In this document: piece by piece, positions 25,125 through 33,922 of the stretch
Numbering within the stretch: the stretch's first letter is position 1
How the letters are laid out: the number at the start of each line of letters is the position of its first letter
Source: Anaerosolibacter carboniphilus
Lineage (GTDB): Bacteria; Bacillota; Clostridia; Peptostreptococcales; Thermotaleaceae
Reading direction: 5' to 3'
Length of the DNA: 64,000 bases
NCBI RefSeq assembly: GCF_014205875.1
Contig: NZ_JACHEN010000012.1
Span: 1 to 64,000, forward strand
The notes under the pieces: model-generated
Told to the model about the DNA's origin: nothing
The model's database searches: none
Seen by the model: the letters and a program-made list of their open reading frames with translations, nothing else
Position numbers and translations under genes: made by a program

Positions 25125-25484
25125 TAGGATCAAGAGTATTGAAACTCTAGACTTATATAAGTATAAGGATGGATTTGTTTGTTTTGAGGAATATTTTGCA
25201 CGGCTTCAGCATAATCGTGACAAAAAAATGCTGTCTTATTTTGAAAAAAATTGGCGAAATATGGTATAATGTATATGGTTTCTATCGGTGCGAATTGCAT
25301 ACATATGTGTTGAGTTAAATCTTTGATTTCTGGATAAGGCTTTTTCCTCTGGAGAAAAGAAAAACAAAGGCGTCTTCGAAATATATCCAATTTCAAACAA
25401 AATAGGTGCTTGTTTTGAGTTTGAGATGGCGCCCATATGGTCATGTAAAGATATTTGGAGCAGAACGTAGGGAGGAAGAAGTAC
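25125..25484. other. Leader region before the EIIC-EAL gene, possible coding remnant
   Basis: Bases 25131-25269 keep one frame open and give SIETLDLYKYKDGFVCFEEY and more residues before TAA, without a start or ribosome site. It may be another remnant; no family was recognised. The rest carries promoter-like AT-rich sequence for the gene at 25485. Confidence 0.3.
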
Positions 25485-27662
25485 GTGGAAAGTGTGAGTA
25501 GAATGCTTAAATTATTTTCCGAATTTGATGAGAGGTTTGAAAAAAAGCCACTGCTGATTTCAGTAAGACGTGGACTTACTTATATGATTCCTTTGATGCT
25601 GATAGGCTCTATGGCCTTACTATTCGTAAGCTTGCCTATTCCTTCTTATCAGAGAATGATGTTAGAAGTGTTTGGTAGTCGGTGGAAGAATATCTTTCTC
25701 TCTATTCATGATAGTACGTTCAATATTTTATCACTCATAATGGTCATATGCATCAGCTATTCATATATCATTGAATTTGGTGAACGATATGAACATAATG
25801 TAAGTCCCATCATCGCAGCTTCAGTTTCTTTGTGTTCATTTATTGTAATCTCTAAGTTGAGTAGAGATTGGATTTTTACCGGAAATTTCGGAGTAATTGG
25901 TATTTTTATAGCCATGATCGTGTCGGTCGTCTCTGCCAAGCTCTTTTTAAAGCTTAGCTCAATAAAGACTCTAAGAATAAAAGCTTTTACCGACGGTGCC
26001 AATCCAGTCTTTAATTATGCTTTAACTTCCATTTATCCGGCTGCCATCACAATAACAGTTTTTGCAATGATAAGTCACGTACTAGCCATTCTTTTTGATA
26101 TATCAGATATACAAAGTTTTATATCAGATGTTATCCGTAATGGATTTTACAAAATAGAATCTCCATTTTTGAGTGCCATTTTATTCGTAGCCTTTATGCA
26201 TATTTTTTGGTTCTTCGGAATGCATGGCGGCAACATCCTTGAACCAGTGGCTCAGAGCATATTTGTACCAGCCTTAACAGCGAACCAAATATTAATTCGG
26301 TCAGGTCAGGTACCCACAAGAATATTTACCAAAACCTTTTTCGATACATTCGTTCTAATGGGAGGTTGTGGGACTGCCCTATGTCTTATCCTTGCGATTT
26401 TGATTGCAGGGAGACATAAAAATCAACGACGACTTACAAAACTATCGCTTATCCCTGTGATATTTAATATTAATGAATTAATTGTTTTTGGTATCCCCGT
26501 TGTATTAAATCCCATTTATATGATTCCTTTTCTATTGGTACCTATCATTTTGACCATCACTTCTTTCCTAGCCATGTACAATGGGCTAGTGCCCTATACA
26601 TGCAACCACATTGAGTGGACAACTCCTATTTTTTTAAGTGGCTATGCTTCGACCAATTCAATAAATGGCAGTCTTTTGCAATTGTTTAATTTGGTTTTGG
26701 GAACTCTTTGTTACATACCCTTTGTAAGTCTTGCCCAAGATGTTGCTGATGTACAAGGGAGAAATAACCTGCAAAAGGTATATGATTGGTTCAAACAGAG
26801 CGAGGAACGTGGAATGGCATCCACATTACTTACTAGGTATGATGATATAGGAAATATCTCTCGGTTTTTAGCATTCGATTTGGAGCATGACCTGCAAAAC
26901 AATAAAATAACCCTGTTCTATCAGCCCCAGGTGGATTACGATGGAAATGTTTTTGGTGTAGAGGCATTACTGAGATGGAAGCATGACAGTTATGGGTATA
27001 TTTATCCCCCTTTGATCATTGCCCTTGCCGAGGAGTCACAGTTGATAGATAAGCTTGGTTACTGGATATTGGACACTGCTTGCAGTAATCTGAAAGAAAT
27101 AAATGGATTGGGTCTTCAAAACATCACAGTATCTGTGAATATTTCCGCAGTTCAATTGGAAAGTGATTATTTTATTGAGAATCTAGAAGAGATTATGAAA
27201 AAATACGAAATTAAGCCTCAGGATCTTAAAATTGAAATAACTGAGCAATTGGCCTTAACAAGCAGCAATAAGATCATCAATCAGATAATATCTATAAAAA
27301 AACTGGGCGTAAAACTGGCAATGGATGATTTCGGTATGGGGCATAGTTCTCTGATGTACCTAAAAGAGTATGATTTTGACACAATCAAACTTGATGGTTC
27401 TTTGGTCCGTGAGATTATATCCAATAGCAACTGTCGCAATATTATTTCATCCATCGTATTTTTATGTAAATCATTAAACTGTTCAGTGATAGCTGAGTAT
27501 GTGGAGAATGAAGAGCAGAAGAGTATCCTCCACGAACTGGGTTGTGATCAATATCAAGGATATCTCTATAGCAAGGCGATTCCTAATGAAGAGTTAATAG
27601 AATATATTTTGAATAGGGATGACTGTACCAGCGGCAATATTTATAGTAATATTAAAAGATAG
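25485..27662 (+). CDS. PTS EIIC-like membrane domain fused to a c-di-GMP EAL phosphodiesterase
   Basis: Residues 1 to about 430 are a lactose/cellobiose-type EIIC permease with some ten helices and the GMHGGNI motif. The remainder is an EAL domain: VEALLRW, NISAVQL, IEITEQ, MDDFGMGHSSL, IKLDGSL, AEYVEN and QYQGYLYSKAI. The metal- and catalysis-related Glu, Asn, Asp-Asp, Lys and Gln residues are kept, so it is probably an active c-di-GMP phosphodiesterase, with Gly-Met replacing the usual Thr-Gly in the DDFG loop region. No EIIA or EIIB partner is nearby, so the EIIC part probably senses a sugar. A GTG at 25485 follows AGGGAGG. Confidence 0.9.
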   Translation: MESVSRMLKLFSEFDERFEKKPLLISVRRGLTYMIPLMLIGSMALLFVSLPIPSYQRMMLEVFGSRWKNIFLSIHDSTFNILSLIMVICISYSYIIEFGERYEHNVSPIIAASVSLCSFIVISKLSRDWIFTGNFGVIGIFIAMIVSVVSAKLFLKLSSIKTLRIKAFTDGANPVFNYALTSIYPAAITITVFAMISHVLAILFDISDIQSFISDVIRNGFYKIESPFLSAILFVAFMHIFWFFGMHGGNILEPVAQSIFVPALTANQILIRSGQVPTRIFTKTFFDTFVLMGGCGTALCLILAILIAGRHKNQRRLTKLSLIPVIFNINELIVFGIPVVLNPIYMIPFLLVPIILTITSFLAMYNGLVPYTCNHIEWTTPIFLSGYASTNSINGSLLQLFNLVLGTLCYIPFVSLAQDVADVQGRNNLQKVYDWFKQSEERGMASTLLTRYDDIGNISRFLAFDLEHDLQNNKITLFYQPQVDYDGNVFGVEALLRWKHDSYGYIYPPLIIALAEESQLIDKLGYWILDTACSNLKEINGLGLQNITVSVNISAVQLESDYFIENLEEIMKKYEIKPQDLKIEITEQLALTSSNKIINQIISIKKLGVKLAMDDFGMGHSSLMYLKEYDFDTIKLDGSLVREIISNSNCRNIISSIVFLCKSLNCSVIAEYVENEEQKSILHELGCDQYQGYLYSKAIPNEELIEYILNRDDCTSGNIYSNIKR

Positions 27663-27693
27663 AAATCGAAACCCCAGGCTAGGAGAGAACGAC

Positions 27694-28611
27694 ATGAAAA
27701 TAAAGAACGTAAAGGGAAATACGTATTGTATTGATACCGGCATGACATACATACCTTTTTATAAAATGAATGATCAACAAATTATTATGTTGGATTCAGG
27801 ATGGGAAGAAGGGGAGCAAAAAGGAATAGAAGAGCTTCTAGAAAAAAAAAGTTTTAAGGTAATGGGTATAATATGCAGCCATGCCCATGTAGATCATATT
27901 GGAAATAATCAATATCTAAAGAATAAATATAACTGTATTATTGCCATGCCTGCCTATGAGGCGTTTATTTGCAGTTCGGCAGTAAATCTCAAGGTTTACT
28001 ATAACAGTCAAACATTATCCGACATAACAAAACACTATGGGCATATGGTTTGCAAAACAGATATGATGATTTTAGATAATGACGATCAAATAGATATTTG
28101 TGGCGTTAATTTTAAAATTCTTCATACACCTGGACATAGTCCTGCCCATGTATCGATTATCACGCCCGATGAAGTTGCCTACATAGGAGATGCCCTCATA
28201 AGCTATGAAGTCATGGCAGGGGCTAAGACCCCGTATGCCTTTATTCTCAGTGAAGATTTGAAAAGCAAGGAAAAACTCTATGATCTAGAATGCAGCAAAT
28301 ATGTAGTGGCTCATAAGGGCATATATGATAATATTACAGAGCTTATAACGGATAATATAAATTTTTATAGGAGTAGAGCAGAAAGTGTATATGATGTCAT
28401 AGAGGGTGCTATGACAATGGAAGACATTGTGAAGTCTGCTATGAAAGCTTTTAATATTCGTGCCAAGAGCATCTATAAATATATGGTAATAGAAAGAATG
28501 TTAAGATCCTATGTTGAATATTTGAATGAAGTAGGAATGATTGAGTTGATTATGGAGAATGGTTTTCTCAAATATACAAAAAGATCCCTTCATACAGGAG
28601 GAAATCTATGA
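27694..28611 (+). CDS. MBL-fold metallo-hydrolase
   Basis: The 305-residue protein has the metallo-beta-lactamase motif HAHVDHIG, a downstream His in HTPGHSPAH, an Asp in YIGDAL and a late His in VVAHKGIY, giving a complete two-metal site. A C-terminal helical region (about residues 235-300) of roughly 60 residues is extra to the core. AGGAGAG lies before the ATG at 27694, about 30 bases after the EAL gene, so they may share a transcript. Substrate unknown; glyoxalase II-like thioester or phosphodiester hydrolysis are both possible. Confidence 0.85.
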   Translation: MKIKNVKGNTYCIDTGMTYIPFYKMNDQQIIMLDSGWEEGEQKGIEELLEKKSFKVMGIICSHAHVDHIGNNQYLKNKYNCIIAMPAYEAFICSSAVNLKVYYNSQTLSDITKHYGHMVCKTDMMILDNDDQIDICGVNFKILHTPGHSPAHVSIITPDEVAYIGDALISYEVMAGAKTPYAFILSEDLKSKEKLYDLECSKYVVAHKGIYDNITELITDNINFYRSRAESVYDVIEGAMTMEDIVKSAMKAFNIRAKSIYKYMVIERMLRSYVEYLNEVGMIELIMENGFLKYTKRSLHTGGNL

Positions 28612-28944
28612 AAAAAATATTCAAAGCTATAGGAGTAATACTATATACTGCCGATCAATAATCGGACGTTGGTTCCTTTGAGGGCAATATTCGAAGCCTT
28701 AGGAGCAGAGATAAAATGGGATGGCGCTACAGAAACAGTTACAGGAATCAAGGGCGAAACCATTGTGGAGTTGAAGATCGGTAGTAATGTGGCAAAGCTT
28801 AATGGAAAGGATTTAAACCTAGATGTCCCTGCAACCATTGTAAATAAACGCACCTTAGTTCCAGCTAGATTTATTGCGGAGTGTTTAGGCGCAAAGGTAG
28901 ATTGGGAATCGAGTTCTAGAACGGTTATTATTCAACATGACTAA
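28609..28944 (+). pseudogene. Truncated copper-amine-oxidase-N (stalk) domain gene
   Basis: An ATG at 28609 with AGGAGG encodes the start of a signal peptide (MKKIFKAIGVILYTADQ) and then stops. In another frame from 28650 the sequence reads NNRTLVPLRAIFEALGAEIK and continues through VNKRTLVPARFIAECLGAKV to the end, a typical Cu-amine-oxidase N-terminal stalk domain of secreted clostridial proteins. A deletion with frameshift has removed the rest of the signal and the domain start, so the gene is dead. Confidence 0.75.
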
Positions 28945-28953
28945 AAGGCTTAG

Positions 28954-28990
28954 AAGAGATTGTGGATGGACTCCACAATCTCTTTTAATA
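28954..28990 (+). terminator. Terminator
   Basis: A perfect 13-bp stem (28954-28966 with 28972-28984) with a five-base loop follows the stalk-domain remnant, with TTAATA behind it. It faces the convergent HxlR gene and may serve both. Confidence 0.8.
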
Positions 28991-29024
28991 TATAAGTTTT
29001 AAATTTTAGGGCAGTAGACGAGTC

Positions 29025-29351
29025 TTATAGATCTGAAAAATATTTTAAAGACCATTTTTCTAAGATATCCAAAGCCGGATAGATTTCTTTTCCTTTTTCA
29101 GTGAGTTCAAATTCAACTCTAGGGGGTACTTCCGGATAGATGGTCTTAAAAATCAAACCGTCATTTTCTAGCTCAGTCAATTTTTCATTGAGTACCTTTT
29201 GGCTGATTCCGCTGGTTATTCTCTGTAATTCAAGGAACCGCTTAGGACCTCTATGGAGATGACATAGAATAACAGCTTTCCATTTGCCCCGAATTAAATC
29301 AATTCCTAAATCTAAATGACAGACATATTTTTTATTATTATATTCTAACAT
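29025..29351 (-). CDS. HxlR-family transcriptional regulator
   Basis: The 108-residue winged-helix protein starts with the HxlR hallmark C-x-L-x-x-x-I-D-L-I-R-G-K-W and continues with ITSGISQKVLNEKLTELEND and the wing PPRVEFELTEKG. The N-terminal Cys (residue 11) is the redox- or electrophile-sensing residue in several family members. It is divergent from the Fe-S flavoprotein at 29573 and probably controls it through the palindromes at 29462-29490. Confidence 0.93.
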   Translation of the reverse strand: MLEYNNKKYVCHLDLGIDLIRGKWKAVILCHLHRGPKRFLELQRITSGISQKVLNEKLTELENDGLIFKTIYPEVPPRVEFELTEKGKEIYPALDILEKWSLKYFSDL

Positions 29352-29461
29352 TGAATCACCTGCTTTTCATTCATTTATGATATAGATTATATCATTATGG
29401 TACAAAATTATAAATTTATTCTCATTTGAAAACATGTAAACCACTAAATTCAAACCCCTAG

Positions 29462-29518
29462 GTAAGTTATCTTACTTTAAAGTGCCTACTTGTTCTGTAT
29501 ATCCACAGGATATATACT
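29462..29518 (+). promoter_or_regulatory. Promoter with HxlR-type palindromes
   Basis: A TTGTTC -35 (29490) and TATACT -10 (29513), 17 bases apart, precede the flavoprotein gene. Two palindromes lie just upstream: GTAAG-TTAT-CTTAC (29462-29475) and AAGT-GCCT-ACTT (29479-29490), the second touching the -35. They are good candidates for HxlR binding. Confidence 0.65.
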
Positions 29519-29572
29519 GTGAAATAGTAGAAACAAAACTAAATGAAATCAAGAATAAGAGGAGGAATATAA

Positions 29573-30208
29573 ATGAAAGTTGTGGCTTTTAACGGAAGTC
29601 CTAATAAAGAGGGAAACACTTATCATGCTATAAAAATAGTAGCTGATGAACTTCGAAAAGAAGGAATAGAAACCGAAGTGATTCATGTCGGGAATAAATC
29701 AATTAGAGGATGTATTGCATGTAATCAATGTGTTAAAAATAAAAACGAAAAATGTGTTCTTCAAGGCGACGAGGTTAATGAGTGGATTCAAAAAATGAAA
29801 GAGGCAGATGGTATAATTCTAGGATCCCCTGTACATTATTCATCATTGGGAGCAACAATGAAGTCGTTTTTGGATAGAGCTTTTTATGTTACCAGTATTA
29901 ATGATGGAATGTTAAGACACAAGGTAGGTGCATCCGTTGTTGCTGTAAGACGTTCAGGTGGACTTCCAACCTTTGATCAACTAAACAACTATATCAATTA
30001 TTCAGAAATGTTGATACCAACTTCTAATTACTGGAATGTTATTCATGGTGCTAGACCTGGAGAAGCGTTGCAGGATGAAGAAGGTGTACAAATCATGAGA
30101 GTTCTTGGTAAAAATATGGCATGGCTTATGAAATTGGTTGAAAATGGAAAAGGGTCTGTTAAAGAACCAGAGAGAGAAAGTAAAGTATATACGAATTTTA
30201 TACGCTAA
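29573..30208 (+). CDS. Iron-sulfur flavoprotein (NADPH-dependent FMN reductase family)
   Basis: A flavodoxin-like protein of 211 residues. FMN-binding is indicated by FNGSPNKEGNT near the N-terminus and SPVHYSSLGATMKSF in the middle. A compact cysteine motif CIACNQCVKNKNEKC (C-x2-C-x2-C-x7-C) is that of Isf-type flavoproteins, which hold one [4Fe-4S] cluster and reduce oxygen, peroxide or quinones in anaerobes. AGAGGAGG precedes the ATG. It is divergent from and probably regulated by HxlR. Confidence 0.92.
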   Translation: MKVVAFNGSPNKEGNTYHAIKIVADELRKEGIETEVIHVGNKSIRGCIACNQCVKNKNEKCVLQGDEVNEWIQKMKEADGIILGSPVHYSSLGATMKSFLDRAFYVTSINDGMLRHKVGASVVAVRRSGGLPTFDQLNNYINYSEMLIPTSNYWNVIHGARPGEALQDEEGVQIMRVLGKNMAWLMKLVENGKGSVKEPERESKVYTNFIR

Positions 30209-30282
30209 ATTTACCCTATAACTAAAATCAAGGGACGATCGGAACTTTATCTGAAGTTAGCTTAAACTTGAATAAGAAATGG

Positions 30283-30322
30283 GCATAGGAATCTATCAAG
30301 AAGATAGGTTCCTATGCTGTTT
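30283..30322 (+). terminator. Terminator after Fe-S flavoprotein
   Basis: GCATAGGAATCTATC (30283-30297) pairs with GATAGGTTCCTATGC (30303-30317) and is followed by TGTTTTT. Confidence 0.9.
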
Positions 30323-30367
30323 TTAAATCATTTATCGAAAGAATTGCTAGTTGAAGGAGGAATGGAA

Positions 30368-30400
30368 ATGTATTATGTTGAACCCTTATATAATGATTAA
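30368..30400 (+). other. Possible ten-residue leader peptide before the MFS gene
   Basis: An ATG at 30368 with AAGGAGGAA ahead encodes MYYVEPLYND and a TAA, about 60 bases before the MFS start. It may be a regulatory leader peptide or a leftover gene start. Confidence 0.3.
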
Positions 30401-30461
30401 TGATAATACATTAATGAAAATAAGAGGCATACTTTCATAGCAGATCTGGAGTGATAAACAT

Positions 30462-31649
30462 ATGGCTTATATAGAAAAGGGTACGAAGGAATTTCGAAAT
30501 ACAAGCATTGCGCTATTTGCCGGTGGCTTTAATACTTTTGCAATTTTATACAGCACACAGCCGATACTTCCCTATCTTTCTAATGAATTTCACATATCTC
30601 CCACTGTAGCGAGCTTATCCCTATCCGTGACAACTATTACCCTTGCAGTTAGCATGTTACTTGTGGGATCGTTATCAGAAGTATGGGGGCGAAAGCCTAT
30701 CATGACTTTTTCCATTTCAGCAGCATCGATGCTAGCGATGCTCACTGCATTTGTTCCAGGATTTTCTTCACTGCTGGTATTAAGAGTTTTACAGGGGATT
30801 GTTTTGGCAGGACTGCCTGCTATTGCCATGGCTTATATTAGCGAGGAAATTGAGAAGACGAGTCTTGGTATGGCGATGGGACTTTATATTAGTGGAAATT
30901 CCATAGGCGGGATGGGAGGGCGTATCATTATAGGCGTCCTAACAGATTTTTTTAATTGGAGGATAGCCCTGGGTAGTATAGGCGTTTTAGGTGTTGCAGC
31001 CAGTATTTTATTTTGGTTTAAGCTGCCATCTTCAAGGCACTTCGAGCCCAGAGATCTCGAAATAGGGAAGTTATTAAAATCGATGCATTGCCATCTGAAA
31101 AATCCAGGTTTACTTTACCTGTATTGCATTGGGTTTTTATTGATGGGCAGTTTCGTTTCTTTATATAATTACATTGGCTTTCAATTGATAGCTCCGCCTT
31201 ATTCCCTTAATCCAACTCTAGTAAGCTTTATTTTCGTTATTTATATTGTGGGGACATTTAGTTCTACCTGGATGGGACGTTTAGCTGATAGCCATGGTCA
31301 CCATAAAGTACTCATGGCTGCAATTTTGCTAATGTTTGCTGGAGCCTCCACAACGTTAAATACGCATCTGGTTTTAAAGATTTTTGGAATCGCCCTTCTA
31401 ACCTTTGGTTTTTTCGGAGGCCATTCCATCGTAAGCAGTTGGGTTGGGAGCTTGGCTGCTCGCGACAGAGCACAGGCTTCCTCCCTTTACTTGTTCTTCT
31501 ATTATGCAGGTTCTAGTGTCGGTGGAACTTCTGCAGGAATCTTTTGGACAAACTATGGGTGGGGTGGCGTAATCAGCATGATTGCATGCTTTTTGATGCT
31601 GGCATTCTTTCTTTCAATTCGTCTTACTTTAAGGCGATCAGTTATCTAA
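30462..31649 (+). CDS. MFS transporter (YnfM/drug-exporter type)
   Basis: A 395-residue major facilitator protein with twelve predicted helices. The loop 2-3 motif is GSLSEVWGRKPIM, close to the MFS consensus G-x-x-x-D-R-x-G-R-K with Glu in place of Asp. The second-half copy reads GRLADSHGHHKVL. The helix 5 region has GNSIGGMGGRIIIG, motif C-like for drug:proton antiporters. Start at 30462 has GGAGTG upstream. It appears monocistronic; exported compound unknown. Confidence 0.9.
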   Translation: MAYIEKGTKEFRNTSIALFAGGFNTFAILYSTQPILPYLSNEFHISPTVASLSLSVTTITLAVSMLLVGSLSEVWGRKPIMTFSISAASMLAMLTAFVPGFSSLLVLRVLQGIVLAGLPAIAMAYISEEIEKTSLGMAMGLYISGNSIGGMGGRIIIGVLTDFFNWRIALGSIGVLGVAASILFWFKLPSSRHFEPRDLEIGKLLKSMHCHLKNPGLLYLYCIGFLLMGSFVSLYNYIGFQLIAPPYSLNPTLVSFIFVIYIVGTFSSTWMGRLADSHGHHKVLMAAILLMFAGASTTLNTHLVLKIFGIALLTFGFFGGHSIVSSWVGSLAARDRAQASSLYLFFYYAGSSVGGTSAGIFWTNYGWGGVISMIACFLMLAFFLSIRLTLRRSVI

Positions 31650-31822
31650 AGATGTTCAGGATAGATACTTGATAGTATCTCCAATATCTGTGATAAGAGG
31701 TTAGAGGACCAAGATATATTATTGTGATAACATATATTCAAATCACTAAAAGTCGTACTAAACCCATTCTGTCGGAAATAAATTTATCCTATATGATGGA
31801 AGAGGAAAGGGGAGAGAATATT

Positions 31823-32350
31823 ATGTTAAAAGAACGACTCATAGAAGCTTTCCAAGAAATTGGGTTTGATGAGTATAGGGCGATTAAATCTAGTGATATT
31901 ATCTTTTCGCAGGACGTATTTAACCAATGTGCCAGAAATACTTGCGGAAATTTCGGCAAAAACCATGGATGCCCACCGAAAGCTGGAAGTGAGGCTGAAA
32001 GAAAAGCAAGGGTTTTAAAATATAAAAACGCATTTATAATATCTAAGATAGCATCTATTGGATCAAGGAAAGAAATGATGGATTCCATGGAGTTTCTTGC
32101 GAATATAAATCAAGCGCTTAGAAAGACTTTCGAAAATGAGGAAGTATTCGTAATGGGAGCAGGTCCATGTACTGTATGTAAAAACTGTGCTGCCCTTGAA
32201 GATAAACTTTGCCGTTTTCCGGAGAAAATACAGTATTCCATGGAAGGTAGTGGGATTGACGTAGTTCGTATGTCCATGAATCAAAAAATGACATACAATG
32301 CTGGAAGGGGTAAAGTTGGCTTTTTTACACTGGTACTTTACAATGATTAA
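31823..32350 (+). CDS. DUF2284 metal-binding protein
   Basis: The 175-residue protein carries the DUF2284 cysteine pattern: CARNTCGNFGKNHGCPP in the first half and GPCTVCKNCAALEDKLCRFP in the second. The latter (C-x2-C-x2-C-x7-C-x-x-P) resembles a ferredoxin-like cluster-binding motif, so it probably carries an iron-sulfur cluster. Family members are common in methanogens and Clostridia, function unknown. GGGGAG lies before the ATG at 31823; longer starts have no site. Confidence 0.9.
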   Translation: MLKERLIEAFQEIGFDEYRAIKSSDIIFSQDVFNQCARNTCGNFGKNHGCPPKAGSEAERKARVLKYKNAFIISKIASIGSRKEMMDSMEFLANINQALRKTFENEEVFVMGAGPCTVCKNCAALEDKLCRFPEKIQYSMEGSGIDVVRMSMNQKMTYNAGRGKVGFFTLVLYND

Positions 32351-32386
32351 CAAGAACTCCTTAGGCATAAGGGGTTCTTGTTTTTA
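32351..32386 (+). terminator. Terminator after DUF2284 gene
   Basis: CAAGAACTCCTTA (32351-32363) pairs with TAAGGGGTTCTTG (32368-32380) and is followed by TTTTT. Confidence 0.9.
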
Positions 32387-32454
32387 TGTGTCATAGAATC
32401 ATCAGTCATGTTCAGGAATGGGATGTACATTTTTATAATGGGGTTAGAAAAAAA

Positions 32455-32505
32455 TGATTATTAATAATGATAATCATTTACAATTAAAATTTTTTTTGAT
32501 ACAAT
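32455..32505 (+). promoter_or_regulatory. Fur/Zur-like operator and promoter of rpsD paralogue
   Basis: An inverted repeat TGATTAT-n8-ATAATCA (32455-32476), also containing AATGATAATCATT, resembles Fur-family boxes. It abuts a TTTACA -35 (32477-32482) and a TACAAT -10 (32500-32505) with 17-base spacing. A Fur-family repressor bound here would block RNA polymerase. Confidence 0.7.
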
Positions 32506-32565
32506 AGGAATATGTAAGTGGCATAAATTATCGCGGCTAAAATTTATGTTATGGAGATGATTTAA

Positions 32566-33165
32566 GTGGCTAGAATGAGAGGGCCAAGGTTTAAAAAGTG
32601 TAGAAGGTTAGGACTGAATGTGTGCGGACATCCAAATGCAATGAGGCGAGAAGGAAGCGGGCAAGCAAGGGCATCTAGGAAGCTCTCTTCCTACGGTACA
32701 CAACTTTTAGAAAAGCAAAGGCTGAAGGCATATTATGAAGTAATGGAAAAACAATTTAGAAGATATGTGCAAGCTGCAATAAAGGACCAGGAGATGACAG
32801 GCTCTGCATTGGTAAATAGACTGGAATGCAGACTGGACAACCTCGTGTATCGGTTAAACTTTGCTAATTCTATCCGACAAGCTAGACAAATGGTAGTACA
32901 CGGACACATTCTTGTAAATGGAAAAAAAATAGATATACCTTCCTATGCCGTATCCGTTGGAGAGGTTCTTTCTCTGAAAGAAAAATCAAGAAACAATCAG
33001 ATGTTTAAAGATAATTTTCTCAATAATGGAATAGCTTTACCACCTTACTTAAGTAAGAATGAAGCAAATTTTTCAGGTGTATTGGAAAGATTGCCGAAGC
33101 GTGAGGAGATTCCGATTTATATTGATGATCATTTAGTCGTCGAGTTTTACTCAAAAACTATATAA
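32566..33165 (+). CDS. rpsD: 30S ribosomal protein S4, zinc-ligand-free paralogue
   Basis: The 199-residue protein is a full S4: N-terminal [20 protein letters not shown], the central [20 protein letters not shown], and the S4 RNA-binding domain [20 protein letters not shown]. Zinc-containing S4 proteins have four cysteines in the first 45 residues; here only C12 and C20 remain and they are not in CxxC form. It is outside any ribosomal operon, single, and behind a Fur/Zur-like operator. This fits an alternative S4 made when zinc (or iron) is scarce. GTG start with GGAGATGA upstream. Confidence 0.93.
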   Translation: MARMRGPRFKKCRRLGLNVCGHPNAMRREGSGQARASRKLSSYGTQLLEKQRLKAYYEVMEKQFRRYVQAAIKDQEMTGSALVNRLECRLDNLVYRLNFANSIRQARQMVVHGHILVNGKKIDIPSYAVSVGEVLSLKEKSRNNQMFKDNFLNNGIALPPYLSKNEANFSGVLERLPKREEIPIYIDDHLVVEFYSKTI

Positions 33166-33175
33166 CAAACCATGT

Positions 33176-33216
33176 CGAATAGTCTTTGCAAATAACTTAG
33201 ACTATTCGTTATTTTT
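33176..33216 (+). terminator. Terminator after rpsD paralogue
   Basis: CGAATAGTCT (33176-33185) pairs with AGACTATTCG (33199-33208), followed by TTATTTTTAA. It lies directly before the ribosome site of the gene at 33230, so that gene depends on read-through or on a promoter inside this short gap. Confidence 0.75.
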
Positions 33217-33229
33217 AAGGAGATCAAAA

Positions 33230-33922
33230 ATGGGAGAGCTGCATAAAAAGAATAATTTCTACTTTTGGGAAAAAAAGATTAGAGATACAGAGGATATTTT
33301 ATTCGGAAATATAGATAAAAAAAGATTAACAAGAGAATCTTTAATTGTATACATAGGAATATTGGATAGCAAAAAAGGTCTTGTACGATCAGGATGGAGT
33401 AGCCATGGGGATGTAAATACAGCCCTCGGCTTTTTACAACATGTGTTTTTGCCCACGGCCTTTTATACATGGATAGATAGAAAAAGTGATGGCTTTTATA
33501 TTCCCCTCTCGCCCTTTCATGTTCTTAGAGAGGAAGTTTTAAAATCTGTCATGGAAGATGAAGATGGGAATATAGCGAATGATGCTATAAAAATGGAGAA
33601 AGCATACAATTATTTAAATAGCATGTGGAAATACGATGATGCTGAGAAAAGGAAAAAGCTCATACAATTTTGCAGCGACTTCAATCTTTCTTGGGATCAA
33701 GAACCTGAAAAAAAGTTATTTGTTAGAGTGTTTGAAAAAAGTGAAGAGATCGTGGAGTTTATTTTAGAAAATATTGTAGATGAATTTGAAGAGGTTATTG
33801 AAGAAGAACTTGAAATGTCAATTGAGCAACTACGATTTATGTGTGAGCATGCTTATGATGAGTCCCTTATCAATAAAAATATAATTGAACTGCTAAACAT
33901 TAGAATTCCAATATGGTTTTAA
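33230..33922 (+). CDS. Conserved protein of unknown family
   Basis: A 230-residue soluble protein; AAGGAGATC precedes the ATG. I do not recognise the family. The N-terminal half is mixed (SLIVYIGILDSKKGLVRS, then FLQHVFLPTAFYTWID); the C-terminal half is strongly helical and acidic (EEIVEFILENIVDEFEEVIE). Charged Asp/Glu clusters dominate. A decayed paralogue lies at 24760-25124, so the family has been duplicated in this genome. No membrane segment, signal or metal motif is seen. The last 40 residues, ending IRIPIWF, are the best conserved between the two copies. Confidence 0.7.
   Translation: MGELHKKNNFYFWEKKIRDTEDILFGNIDKKRLTRESLIVYIGILDSKKGLVRSGWSSHGDVNTALGFLQHVFLPTAFYTWIDRKSDGFYIPLSPFHVLREEVLKSVMEDEDGNIANDAIKMEKAYNYLNSMWKYDDAEKRKKLIQFCSDFNLSWDQEPEKKLFVRVFEKSEEIVEFILENIVDEFEEVIEEELEMSIEQLRFMCEHAYDESLINKNIIELLNIRIPIWF

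Noticed and set aside
25270..25484. Possible c-di-GMP riboswitch upstream of the EIIC-EAL gene
   Set aside because: The conserved GEMM bases and tetraloop-receptor pattern were looked for and not found.
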